In this document: in pieces, positions 38,400-47,244 of the stretch | Layout: each line of letters starts with the position of its first letter | Numbering within the stretch: the stretch's first letter is position 1 | Origin: Palsa-506 sp963836355 | GTDB lineage: Bacteria > Actinomycetota > Actinomycetes > Streptosporangiales > Streptosporangiaceae | NCBI GenBank assembly: GCA_963836355.1 | Contig: CAWIJO010000006.1 | Span: 496,001 to 560,000, forward strand | DNA length: 64,000 nucleotides | Reading direction: 5' to 3' | The notes under the pieces: model-generated | Told to the model about the DNA's origin: nothing | The model's database searches: none | What the model saw: the letters and a program-made list of their open reading frames with translations, nothing else | Program-made: the position numbers and the translations under genes

Positions 38400-40436
38400 A
38401 TGAACCAAGCGCATAACCCACCTGATGATGACCCGTATCTGTGGCTGGAGGACGTGACCGGGCGGCCGGCGCTGGACTGGGTCAGGGAACGCAACGCGCA
38501 GACTGTCGGCTGGCTATCCGGCGGCACCCGGTTCCAGAGCCTGCGCACCGAGATCCGCCAGGTGCTGGACGCCGACGACCGAATTCCGTTCGTCTGGCGG
38601 CGTGGTGCCTACCTTTACAACTTCTGGCAGGACGCGGACCATCCCCGGGGCCTGTGGCGGCGTACGACGCTGGAGGGGTATCGCCGGGCCCGGCCTGACT
38701 GGGAAGTCCTGCTGGACGTTGACGCGCTGGCCGGGCAGGAGGGCGAGAGCTGGGTCTGGCAGGGCGCGACTGTGCTGCGGGCCGGCGGCTACCGCCTAGC
38801 GCTGGTGGAACTGTCCCGGGGCGGCGCGGACGCGAGCGTGGTCCGCGAGTTCGACGTCCAGGAGCGGCGCTTCGTCGAGGAGGGCTTCCAGATACCGGAG
38901 GCCAAGACCGATGTCGGCTGGATCGATGCGGACCGGATATATGTGGGGACCGACTTCGGTCCCGGATCGCTTACCTCGTCGGGCTACCCGCGGGTGGTCA
39001 AGCAATGGCGCCGCGGCACGGCGCTGTCCGAGGCAACGGTGATCTACGAGGGCAAGCTGGAGGACGTGTCGGTACACGCGTTCCACGATCCGACCGAGGG
39101 ATTCGAGCGTGACTTCGTAGTGCGCAGCAACGATTTCTACCGCAGCGAATGGCATCTGCGCACCGGCAGCGGCGATCTGGTCCGGGTAGCGGTACCCGAT
39201 GACGCGGACGTGGATGTTCACCGTGAGTGGCTGCTGGTGCGCACCCGGTCGCCTTGGACCGTCGGCGGCATCAGGTACCCGGCCGGAGCGCTGCTGGCCG
39301 CCCGGTTCGAGCCGTTCCTGGCCGGTGACCGGGAACTGACTGTCCTGTTCGAGCCGGACGCGCACACCTCGCTGAGCTATCACGCCTGGACCCGCAATCA
39401 CCTAATCCTGAACATGTTGCGTGATGTGCGCAGCCAGCTGGCAGTGCTCACGCCAGCCGACGGCAAGTGGCGGCGCGCCGTCCTGGCGGGCGCGGGGGAA
39501 CTCGCCCACACCGACATCATGGACACTGATCCCCACGACAGCGACGAGTACATGCTGGTGTCCAGCGGATTCACCCAGCCGGACACGCTGCGCCACGGGA
39601 ACATTGGCGGTGCGGCGGAAACGCTCAAGCAGGCGCCGGCCTTCTTCGACGCCACCGGATTGTCAGTGCAACAGTTCTTCGCCGCATCCGCGGACGGCAC
39701 GTCCGTGCCCTATTTCGTCGTCGGGCCCGGCCATCCGACGTGCGGGCCTACCCTGCTCACCGGGTACGGCGGCTTCGAGGTCTCGCTTACCCCGTCCTAC
39801 AGCGGAATCATCGGCCGCGGCTGGCTCGCTCGCGGCGGAACCTTCGTCGTGGCCAACCTCCGCGGGGGAGGTGAGTACGGGCCGGAGTGGCACCAGTCGG
39901 CGACCAAGGAGCACCGGCACCGGGTGTACGAAGACTTCGCCGCCGTGGCAATGGATCTGGTGAGCAGGGGTATCACTACGCCCGACCGGCTGGGCATCGA
40001 GGGCGGCAGCAATGGCGGCCTGCTGATGGGCGTGATGTTGACCCGCTATCCGCAGCTGTTCGGCGCGATCGTCAGCCAGGTACCGCTGCTGGACATGCGG
40101 CGTTACCACGAACTGCTGGCCGGATCGTCCTGGATGGCCGAGTACGGCGATCCGCGCGAGCAGGCTGAGTGGAACTACCTGCGGCCGTTTTCTCCGTATC
40201 ACAACGTGTCCGCCGGGCAGCAGTACCCGCCCGTGCTGCTCATCACCTCCACGAGGGACGACCGTGTGCACCCTGGGCACGCCCGCAAGATGGTGGCACA
40301 ACTGCGAGAGCACGGCCACGACGTTAGTTATTACGAGAACATCGAGGGCGGGCACGGCGCGGCCGCCGACAACGAGCAGCGGGCCTTCAAGTGGGCGCTC
40401 GTACTGGAATTCCTGTGGCAGAAGCTGACCAGCTGA
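38400..40436 (+). CDS. Prolyl oligopeptidase-family (S9A) serine peptidase
   Basis: The 678-residue cytosolic enzyme has an N-terminal beta-propeller (starting DDDPYLWLEDVTGRPALDWV) and a C-terminal alpha/beta-hydrolase domain with the triad Ser537 (GGSNGGLLMG), Asp620 (STRDDRVHP) and His652 (EGGHGA), plus NLRGGGEYG for the oxyanion region. It cuts peptides after proline or acts as an oligopeptidase. No signal peptide is seen. It starts at ATG 38400 and lies 291 bases after nos. Confidence 0.95.
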   Translation: MNQAHNPPDDDPYLWLEDVTGRPALDWVRERNAQTVGWLSGGTRFQSLRTEIRQVLDADDRIPFVWRRGAYLYNFWQDADHPRGLWRRTTLEGYRRARPDWEVLLDVDALAGQEGESWVWQGATVLRAGGYRLALVELSRGGADASVVREFDVQERRFVEEGFQIPEAKTDVGWIDADRIYVGTDFGPGSLTSSGYPRVVKQWRRGTALSEATVIYEGKLEDVSVHAFHDPTEGFERDFVVRSNDFYRSEWHLRTGSGDLVRVAVPDDADVDVHREWLLVRTRSPWTVGGIRYPAGALLAARFEPFLAGDRELTVLFEPDAHTSLSYHAWTRNHLILNMLRDVRSQLAVLTPADGKWRRAVLAGAGELAHTDIMDTDPHDSDEYMLVSSGFTQPDTLRHGNIGGAAETLKQAPAFFDATGLSVQQFFAASADGTSVPYFVVGPGHPTCGPTLLTGYGGFEVSLTPSYSGIIGRGWLARGGTFVVANLRGGGEYGPEWHQSATKEHRHRVYEDFAAVAMDLVSRGITTPDRLGIEGGSNGGLLMGVMLTRYPQLFGAIVSQVPLLDMRRYHELLAGSSWMAEYGDPREQAEWNYLRPFSPYHNVSAGQQYPPVLLITSTRDDRVHPGHARKMVAQLREHGHDVSYYENIEGGHGAAADNEQRAFKWALVLEFLWQKLTS

Positions 40437-40450
40437 AGAATGCCGGGTGA

Positions 40451-40606
40451 GCGCAGCAGAAAGCCGCCGAGCTAGGACGGCTGTCCGCCGCGGCGGCCAG
40501 GGTCCTGGGCTGCGGCGACGCCATCATCGCCATCCGCTGCCAGCAAGCCAGCAGCACCTGGGAAGCCATCCGCAACAAGCCCGGCACCCAGACGCGCACG
40601 GCCTGA
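40451..40606 (+). pseudogene. Unidentified gene remnant (C-terminal piece)
   Basis: A frame that begins right after a stop and has no start codon reads QKAAELGRLSAAAARVLGCG then DAIIAIRCQQASSTWEAI to a TGA. It looks like the end of a small helical protein but I do not recognise the family. It sits between the S9 peptidase and the SNF2 gene. Confidence 0.35.
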
Positions 40607-40709
40607 ACGGGCACCCCGCGAAGATGATCTCGACTACCTACAAATTGACGCGCACCCGATACCGGCATGTCGGGCGAACAGTGTCGGTGCCGGCGGATAG
40701 CTTCGCCGC

Positions 40710-43700
40710 ATGCAGCGCGTGATATTGCCTGAAATCGATCCCGCCTCCATCGAAGACGCCGTCGGGGCCGCCTGCTATGCGAAGGGTGTCCAGTACTGGC
40801 GGCAACGGGCGGTCGTCCACATGTGGTGGGACGATGCGCAGACCGCGCTTCATGGGACCGTGCACGGGAGAACCGGTGAGTTCTACACGACCACAGCGTA
40901 TTTCTCGCTTGTCGACGGGTTGCCGCCTGAATTCGAGCAGGGCGAGTGCAGCTGCCCGGTCGGGTTCAACTGCAAGCATGCTGCGGCGTTGATCCTGGCG
41001 GCGGCGGATACCGCTACCGCACGTACCACTACCGCACGTGCTGCTGTTGCGCCGACCGCATCGCCGCAGGGTGGTCCACGATCCGTGGCATGGCAGGCGG
41101 CGCTGGGATCGCTGCTGGAGCCTCGGCCGGCTGTTGCCGCTAGCCAGCCGGGTGAAACCCCACTGGCCATCGAGCTGACGCTGTCCGGGGACGCGCGCCC
41201 GGCACGCGGTTCGGCGGCGAGCGGGACGGCCCTGAAGCTGGCGGCTCGGCTGGTGCAGCCGGGCAAGAACGGCGGCTGGGTCGGCGGCGCCCTGAACTGG
41301 GCCAAACTGAATTCCTTGCAGTATTACGGCAGTTACCCGACCGCGCATACGCGGCTGCTCCAGGAAATGTACGCCGTGTACAGGTCGCGCAGCAGCCGCT
41401 CGGCCCACTCCTCGTATGGCTGCGCCTATGGCGAGGAGAAGTCGATCGACCTGTCGGCGTTCGAATCTCGCCAACTCTGGCCGATGCTGGACGAGGCTGA
41501 GTCGATTGGCCTGCGGCTGGTGCACGGACGCAAGCTTGGCCCGGTGCAGAGCTACCGCTGCGCGGAATTGTGCCTGGACGTTACCCGCAGCGAACCGTCC
41601 GGGGCACTCGTGATCACCCCACTGATCCGGGTCGACGGAGGTACCGTCGCCATGCCAATCCGGTTCATCGGGACCGAGGGTCACGGCCTGGTCTACCTCG
41701 ACTCTGCGGAGGCGCAGCTGAGTGGCGACCATGGCGGCATGCGCTTCCGGCTGGCCAAGCTCGCCAAAGCTGTCCCGCCGCAACTGCAGCGCATGGCGCT
41801 GGCGAACCAGCAGCTGCAGGTCCCGGCCGCTGAGCAGATCCGATTCCGTGATGAATACTGCCCGCGGCTGCGGCGGGCGGCCACGGTGATCTCGTCGGAC
41901 GGATCCTTCACGCCGCCGGCGATTTCGGATCCGACCCTGGTGCTGCGCGCGTCCTATGGCGCTGGCCACGACGTCGAAGTCAGCTGGCAGTGGGCCTACC
42001 AGGTTGGTGATTCGCAGCTGCGTGCGTCGCTGGATCCGGGCGTGCCTGAGGAGGGCTACCGGGACCTGGATGCCGAGCGGGTGGTCCTGGCCAATCTGGA
42101 CCTGCCGCTCGACCGCTTCGGGCTGTGCCGCAATAACCTGGCAGCGGCCGATCCGCAGCAGGCCCTGGCCCCGCACGCGCAACTCGGCGGCATCGACACG
42201 ATGCGGTTCACCACCGAACTGCTGCCGCTGCTGGCGCACCAGCCCGGGGTTGCTGTCGAGGTCACCGGAGATCCCGCCGACTTCCGCGAGGTGGGCGACA
42301 CGCTGCGGATCGGCGTGTCCGCTGATGAGGTCGCGGGCGACACGGACTGGTTCGACCTTGGGGTCACCATCACCGCTGAGGGACGGCAGGTGCCGTTCAC
42401 TGACGTATTCGTGGCGCTCAGCCGGGGCGAGTCGCACCTACTGCTCGCCGACGGCGCCTACTTCTCGTTGCAGAAACCCGAGCTGCAGACGCTTGCCAGG
42501 CTGATCGAGGAGGCTCGCGCGCTGCAGGATTCGCCGGGCGGCTCGCTCAAGATCAGCCGGTTCCAGGCCGGGCTATGGGACGAGCTAGCCGGGCTAGGAG
42601 TAGTCAACCACCAGGCAAGCGCCTGGCAGCAGCAGGTCCAGGGCCTGCTGTCGCTCGGCGCCATCGAGCGCGCGCACCCGCCGGCGACGCTGAAGGCGCT
42701 GCTGCGCCCCTATCAGCTTGACGGCTTCGAATGGCTGGCTTTCTTGTGGGAGCACAGTCTCGGCGGGATCCTCGCCGACGACATGGGGCTCGGCAAGACG
42801 CTGCAATCCCTGGCGCTGATCAGCCACGCCAGGCAAGCCGACCCGACCGCCCCGCCGTTCCTCATCGTCGCCCCGACGAGCGTGGTGTCGAACTGGCCAG
42901 CCGAATCCGCGCGCTTCACGCCGGGCCTGAAAGTGGTGCCGATCTCGGACACGACAGCTCGCCGTGGGCAGGCTCTCGGCGAGACCATCGCAGCAGCCGA
43001 TGCGGTGGTCACCTCGTACACACTGCTGCGGATCGACTTCGACGCCTACTCGAAGATGGCCTGGTCGGGATTGATTCTCGACGAAGCCCAGTTCACCAAG
43101 AATCACCAGTCGAAGATCTACCAGTGCGCGCGGCGGCTGCCGGCCCCGTTCAAGCTCGCCGTCACTGGCACGCCGATGGAGAACAACCTGATGGAGCTGT
43201 GGTCGTTGCTGTCGATCACCGCGCCGGGGCTGTTCCCGAATCCGACGCGTTTCCGCGACTACTACGGCCGCCCGATCGAGAAGCAGGGCCATGCGGAGCT
43301 GCTCGCCCAGCTGCGGCGGCGGATCAAGCCACTCGTCAAGCGCCGCACCAAGGAACAAGTGGCCGCCGACCTTCCCGCTAAGCAGGAGCAGGTACTGGAG
43401 ATAGAGCTGCATCCGCGGCACCGCAAGATCTACCAGACTCACCTGCAACGGGAGCGGCAGAAGGTCCTCGGCCTAATCGACGACATGAACTCCAACAGGT
43501 TCACGATCCTGCGCTCCCTGACGCTGCTGCGCCAGCTGAGCCTGCACGCCGGGCTCATCGACGGCGCGCACCGGGATCTGCCGTGCAGCAAGATCGATGC
43601 GCTGCTCGAACAGCTTCGTGACGTGAGCGGCGGCGGGCACCGGGCGCTGGTCTTCAGCCAGTTCACCGGATTCCTCGACAAGGTGCGCGAAGCGCTGGAC

Positions 43701-44087
43701 GCCGCGGGCGTGCCGTTCTGCTACCTGGACGGCAAGACACGCAACAGGGCCGCGGTGTTGCGGCGCTTCAAGGACGGCTCGGTCCCGGTGTTCCTCATCA
43801 GCCTCAAGGCGGGCGGATTCGGGCTGAACCTCACCGAGGCCGACTACTGCTTCCTGCTGGACCCGTGGTGGAATCCCGCGACGGAGGCACAGGCGGTAGA
43901 CCGGACCCACCGCATCGGGCAGACCCGCAACGTGATGGTGTACCGTCTCATCGCCTCCGGCACCATCGAGGAAAAGGTCATGGCACTGAAGCAGCGGAAG
44001 GCCGAGCTATTCTCCAGCGTCATCGACAGCGGCAACGTTTTCGGCGCCAGCCTCGACGCCGACGACATTCGCGGGCTCTTCGCCTAG
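40710..44087 (+). CDS. SNF2-family helicase with SWIM zinc finger
   Basis: The 1125-residue protein has an N-terminal SWIM finger (CSCPVGFNCKHAAAL, about 79-93), a large middle region, and a C-terminal SNF2/RapA ATPase: DDMGLGKTLQSL (about 690), SYTLLRIDF, LDEAQFTKN (DEAQ, about 791), TGTPMENNLMELW, then helicase C with LISLKAGGFGLNLT and QAVDRTHRIGQT (about 1061). It is a DNA translocase, of the kind found in many actinomycetes, probably acting on protein-DNA or polymerase complexes. Complete; starts at ATG 40710. Confidence 0.95.
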   Translation: MQRVILPEIDPASIEDAVGAACYAKGVQYWRQRAVVHMWWDDAQTALHGTVHGRTGEFYTTTAYFSLVDGLPPEFEQGECSCPVGFNCKHAAALILAAADTATARTTTARAAVAPTASPQGGPRSVAWQAALGSLLEPRPAVAASQPGETPLAIELTLSGDARPARGSAASGTALKLAARLVQPGKNGGWVGGALNWAKLNSLQYYGSYPTAHTRLLQEMYAVYRSRSSRSAHSSYGCAYGEEKSIDLSAFESRQLWPMLDEAESIGLRLVHGRKLGPVQSYRCAELCLDVTRSEPSGALVITPLIRVDGGTVAMPIRFIGTEGHGLVYLDSAEAQLSGDHGGMRFRLAKLAKAVPPQLQRMALANQQLQVPAAEQIRFRDEYCPRLRRAATVISSDGSFTPPAISDPTLVLRASYGAGHDVEVSWQWAYQVGDSQLRASLDPGVPEEGYRDLDAERVVLANLDLPLDRFGLCRNNLAAADPQQALAPHAQLGGIDTMRFTTELLPLLAHQPGVAVEVTGDPADFREVGDTLRIGVSADEVAGDTDWFDLGVTITAEGRQVPFTDVFVALSRGESHLLLADGAYFSLQKPELQTLARLIEEARALQDSPGGSLKISRFQAGLWDELAGLGVVNHQASAWQQQVQGLLSLGAIERAHPPATLKALLRPYQLDGFEWLAFLWEHSLGGILADDMGLGKTLQSLALISHARQADPTAPPFLIVAPTSVVSNWPAESARFTPGLKVVPISDTTARRGQALGETIAAADAVVTSYTLLRIDFDAYSKMAWSGLILDEAQFTKNHQSKIYQCARRLPAPFKLAVTGTPMENNLMELWSLLSITAPGLFPNPTRFRDYYGRPIEKQGHAELLAQLRRRIKPLVKRRTKEQVAADLPAKQEQVLEIELHPRHRKIYQTHLQRERQKVLGLIDDMNSNRFTILRSLTLLRQLSLHAGLIDGAHRDLPCSKIDALLEQLRDVSGGGHRALVFSQFTGFLDKVREALDAAGVPFCYLDGKTRNRAAVLRRFKDGSVPVFLISLKAGGFGLNLTEADYCFLLDPWWNPATEAQAVDRTHRIGQTRNVMVYRLIASGTIEEKVMALKQRKAELFSSVIDSGNVFGASLDADDIRGLFA

Positions 44088-44249
44088 CTACCGTCCGCAC
44101 CCACCATCGCTTGGCCGCCGGCAAACCTCGTCAACGCAGGCAGCAGGCCGTGCATACCTCCCGCAGCCACCGCAGTCTCCCCCACAGCCGTACCATACCG
44201 GCCGCTAGCGCCGTCGCCCGGGCATGCTGATCTGGCAATCTGTCGCTGT

Positions 44250-44508
44250 TCATCGGGAAGCAGGCAGGTCGTCACCTTCGGCCGGGATCACGGCTATGGC
44301 CTCGATCGATATGAGCAGCCCCCGCGGGAGCTTCACGTTGGCCGGCGCCGAGCGGGCTGGCGGCGGGTCAGGCATGAGGGATGACACCAGTCACGGGGTC
44401 GATTCCGGCCATCCCGGAGCAGAACACCAAGCCGTTCGCGATGATCGCCTGGCTGTACGGGCCGAGTGCGGCAGGCGCCTGATCGCTCGATACTGCATGC
44501 CTGGTCAT
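44250..44508 (-). pseudogene. RidA-family enamine deaminase, centre deleted
   Basis: A good RidA start (MTRHAVSSDQAPAALGPYSQ, then FCSGMAGIDPVTGVIP) runs into a stop. Shortly after, in another frame, the family's end appears: PPPARSAPANVKLPRGLLIS then IEAIAVIPAEG. The roughly 65 residues between, including the GN..LE region, are gone. RidA removes reactive 2-aminoacrylate-type enamines. Both the deletion and the frame break make it non-functional. Confidence 0.82.
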
Positions 44509-44891
44509 GGTCGGGCGCCTCTCGCGTTCAGCCGGTCGGCCGGCATCCATCGGCGGGCATCGATTACAACGTCAATTGTGCGCTGGCCACGACTCGGACG
44601 AAGGTGCACAGGCCCGGGCGCGGATCGCGATCAACCTGCCAGCCCCGGCCCTGGTTACTCAGTCAGGCCTGACATCCCAGGCCAGCGGTCCTGGCATGCA
44701 GTTCGCGGTAGAGCAAGCCTAGAACAGCCGGGCCGAGAGCGTCCTCTGGAGACCGGCAACGGCCGGCTCGACCAGCCCGGGAGCCTCGCGGGAGGCCACA
44801 CCGCCGCGGGGACCGTGCCTTCGGGTTGATGAACGTGATCGCTATAGTGGTCCTTGCCGGTGCCGCCGACACCGGCAAGGATGGGTGGCAT
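44509..44891. other. Intergenic region, no gene identified
   Basis: Frames are open on both strands but none resembles a known family or has a convincing ribosome site. It probably holds the promoter of the DUF1326 gene. Confidence 0.4.
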
Positions 44892-45536
44892 GTGACGGGC
44901 GTTTCAGCATCGGGCCCGGTGGCAGACTGGCACGTCCGGGGCTCCTACTTCGAGGCATGCAACTGCGAGGCGATCTGCCCGTGCCGCAGCGTGGGCGGCC
45001 GCCCCGGCGGACCCTCCAGCTTCGGGGAATGCTTCGGCGCCCTGTCGTGGTACATCCACGACGGCCACGCCGACGGCCTCGACCTGTCCGGCCTGCGGGC
45101 CGTAATGTCCATCCGCTACCTCGACCGGGTGCTGCCGAGCACCCCCTGGGAGGTCGTCCTCTACGTCGACCAAGACGCCGCCGACAGCCAGCGGGCCGCG
45201 CTGGCCGATATCTTCCTCGGCCGGGCCGGCGGAACGGTCGCACGGCTGTACGGCCCAGCAATCGGCGATGTGCACGTCGTGCGGTCAGCCCGAATTAGGC
45301 TTGACCACGTCGCGGCCCGCAAGCGCATCGACGTCGTCGGCTACCTGACGGTCCAGGCCGAGGGCGATGCCTCGGAGCCAGGCGACGTGCGATGTGGCAT
45401 CCCCGGCTTCGACCACCCCGGCACCGAGCTTCACGGCGACGCCCTGCAATCAACCGACCCGGCGCTGCGCTGGGAAGTGAAAGGACGCCGCCACGCCGCC
45501 TTCACCACTGACTTCGACTACCGATCCGGCAGCTGA
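44892..45536 (+). CDS. DUF1326 domain protein
   Basis: The 214-residue protein has the DUF1326 opening WHVRGSYFEACNCEAICPCR with its cysteine group, then WYIHDGHADGLDLSGL and AALADIFLGRAGG. The function of DUF1326 is unknown; in many genomes it precedes a DUF2182 membrane protein, which is absent here. GTG 44892 is chosen because the conserved part begins soon after; ATG 44826 would add about 22 residues that look unconserved. Confidence 0.85.
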   Translation: MTGVSASGPVADWHVRGSYFEACNCEAICPCRSVGGRPGGPSSFGECFGALSWYIHDGHADGLDLSGLRAVMSIRYLDRVLPSTPWEVVLYVDQDAADSQRAALADIFLGRAGGTVARLYGPAIGDVHVVRSARIRLDHVAARKRIDVVGYLTVQAEGDASEPGDVRCGIPGFDHPGTELHGDALQSTDPALRWEVKGRRHAAFTTDFDYRSGS

Positions 45537-45686
45537 CCGCACGGTCCGCGTTGACCATGTCGCCGACAAAGTACGCCTGCGCCGACTTGGACATGACCGG
45601 AGTCGAGTTCATCTATGCCGAGCCGCAACGGGCTGAGGGACGGGCGTGGCAGCACTTCCGCGCCCGCCGCCGGTGAGCTGCTGCGG

Positions 45687-45977
45687 CTAGCCGGTCACCT
45701 CGTTGTAGATCTCGAACCCGGTTTCCTCGGGCGGCGCTGTGAAGCCGCCGGCTATGCCCTGCGTCATGCGGGGAATGAGAATGCCGTCGCGGAACCGCTC
45801 CCAGCCTTCCCGCGAGTCGTGCACGGCGATGATCGTCCAGCCGTCTGCCGACGGGCCCGCGGCATGGAACAGCTGCCCTTCGGGCAGCCCGCCGCCAGGC
45901 GGATGCACCGCTGCGATCGACGCTTCGTACTGCTCCTTCGTGCCACCAGCGAACTTATGCACCACGCCGTACGCCAT
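45687..45977 (-). CDS. Small conserved protein, possible ABM-like (dimeric alpha-beta barrel) fold
   Basis: The 96-residue product (MAYGVVHKFAGGTKEQYEAS.. LPEGQLFHAAGP.. GWTIIAVHDSREGWERFRDG) has the strand-helix-strand layout of antibiotic-monooxygenase-like small barrels. I recall close homologues annotated as hypothetical in actinomycetes. No catalytic residue can be named. It is transcribed away from the gene at 46322. Confidence 0.75.
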   Translation of the reverse strand: MAYGVVHKFAGGTKEQYEASIAAVHPPGGGLPEGQLFHAAGPSADGWTIIAVHDSREGWERFRDGILIPRMTQGIAGGFTAPPEETGFEIYNEVTG

Positions 45978-46321
45978 GTGATTGCCCCCCCCGTCGCTGT
46001 TGCCCGGACCGGTGTTCGCCTCCCCAGACGATCTCCAGGCGGATGCCTGCGGACTCTACGCTGCGCGGCCGATCATGTCGAGAGCCACGACGACGGCGTG
46101 GCATCCGGGCGCCCCGTCCGCAGCCGCTGGCGCTGGCGCTGCGACCAGTCCGATGAGGTCTCCGTCGACACCGATAGCCCTGGTTCGCTCAGTCGGCCTT
46201 TGGGGCGCCAGGTCGGTGCAGCCGGCTGCGGTCTTGAGACCGCGGCGGCCGGGATAACGGCTGCGGCTGCGAGACTTGCTGCTGGCAACCGGATAACACC
46301 ATCACACCTGCGGGAGGCCAC
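45978..46321. other. Divergent intergenic region
   Basis: It separates two divergent small genes and should hold both promoters. A minus-strand frame ending at about 46073 is open for some 65 codons but has no start and no family match. Confidence 0.4.
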
Positions 46322-46579
46322 GTGACAATCCCACCGGATTTCGGCGGTCGGGAAATTGAAGAGGGAGTGCAGGAAGATTTGGGCCTCCCGCTGGAGGAAC
46401 ACCGGGCTGTGAGTTACCAGGACGAGGACAGCGCCCTGCGGAACGACAACGAGGCACACGCTCCGGGCAAGGTCTGCGAGCGATGCGGCGCAGTCATCAC
46501 ACCCGGCCAGGACGTGCGACGCCGAGCCGACGACGGTCAGTGGATGCATGAGGTCTGCCCCCTGACCGCAGCAGGGTGA
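46322..46579 (+). CDS. Small zinc-ribbon-like protein (85 aa)
   Basis: A GTG start with GGGAGG five bases upstream opens an acidic N-terminus followed by KVCERCGAVITPGQDVRR and WMHEVCP. The C-x2-C ... H-x2-C arrangement is a plausible zinc-binding treble clef. Similar short proteins are common and unstudied in actinomycetes. A hairpin follows the gene. Confidence 0.65.
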   Translation: MTIPPDFGGREIEEGVQEDLGLPLEEHRAVSYQDEDSALRNDNEAHAPGKVCERCGAVITPGQDVRRRADDGQWMHEVCPLTAAG

Positions 46580-46636
46580 CGCCGTCATTGCCTTCCGCTC
46601 CCACAGCGGCCGGGCCGTGTTGTTCTGTATCACCCC

Positions 46637-46657
46637 ATGCCCGGGGCTCGGGCATGA
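46637..46657. terminator. Hairpin between convergent small genes
   Basis: CATGCCCG - GGGCT - CGGGCATG is a perfect 8-bp stem between the zinc-ribbon-like gene and the convergent globin gene, a likely bidirectional terminator. Confidence 0.65.
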
Positions 46658-46736
46658 AGGCCAGGCCCGGCGTCGATCATGCGGCCCCACTTGCCGTGCG
46701 ACTCGACGGCTCGCGCCGGATGCTCCAGCAGTATGC

Positions 46737-47201
46737 CTATGGCTGATATGGAGGGGCCACACCCCATCCCCAGCGCGGGACGGGAGCCTGTTGGGCAACA
46801 TCCGCACCGGGCTGCGAATTGTGCATGGCCAGGCGGGTGCCCCACTCCAGGTAACCGACGAATGCCGCGCGGAACTCGGGGTCGGCAGGCAGTTCGGCGT
46901 CGTCGGCTGCCAGGCTCATCAGCGACGCGAATCGGAAGCGCTGCTCGGCAGTGATGTCGAGGCTGCGGTGATGCGCGAGCATTGCGGGATAGCCGCCAAG
47001 CCGACTGGTGTAGTCGGCGGGGCCGCCGAACACCTCGCACCACCAGGTCGTGACGTGCTCGCGGTGCTGCTCGCTGACGCCGCCGGGAAAGAGCGGGCTG
47101 AGCAACTCGTCGCGCTCGACGCGGTCGTAGAAGCAATCGATCAGGTGAGCTATGGCTGGACGACCTCCGGCCCAGTCGTACAGCGTCGGCAGCTCGCTCA
47201 T
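46737..47201 (-). CDS. glbO: Group II truncated haemoglobin
   Basis: The 154-residue globin has the short helical core with TLYDWAGG, FYDRVERDELLSPLFPGG, MLAHHRSLDI (proximal His in the HHR segment) and the group II C-terminus RWGWGVAPPYQP. TrHbII proteins bind O2 or NO and are linked to NO or oxidative stress defence. A nitric oxide synthase lies 9 kb away, so a link is possible but not shown. It ends the region before the sugar island. Confidence 0.93.
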   Translation of the reverse strand: MSELPTLYDWAGGRPAIAHLIDCFYDRVERDELLSPLFPGGVSEQHREHVTTWWCEVFGGPADYTSRLGGYPAMLAHHRSLDITAEQRFRFASLMSLAADDAELPADPEFRAAFVGYLEWGTRLAMHNSQPGADVAQQAPVPRWGWGVAPPYQP

Positions 47202-47244
47202 CCAACAACTGTAACACTGTAATCATGCACGCAGTCGCTACCGG

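Noticed and set aside
40638..42437. 599-codon minus-strand frame
   Set aside because: Shadow of the SNF2 gene with Arg/Gln/His-rich composition and no motifs.
45557..45676. 39-codon frame starting MSPTKYACADLD
   Set aside because: Too short, no ribosome site and no family pattern; might be debris but not supportable as a gene.
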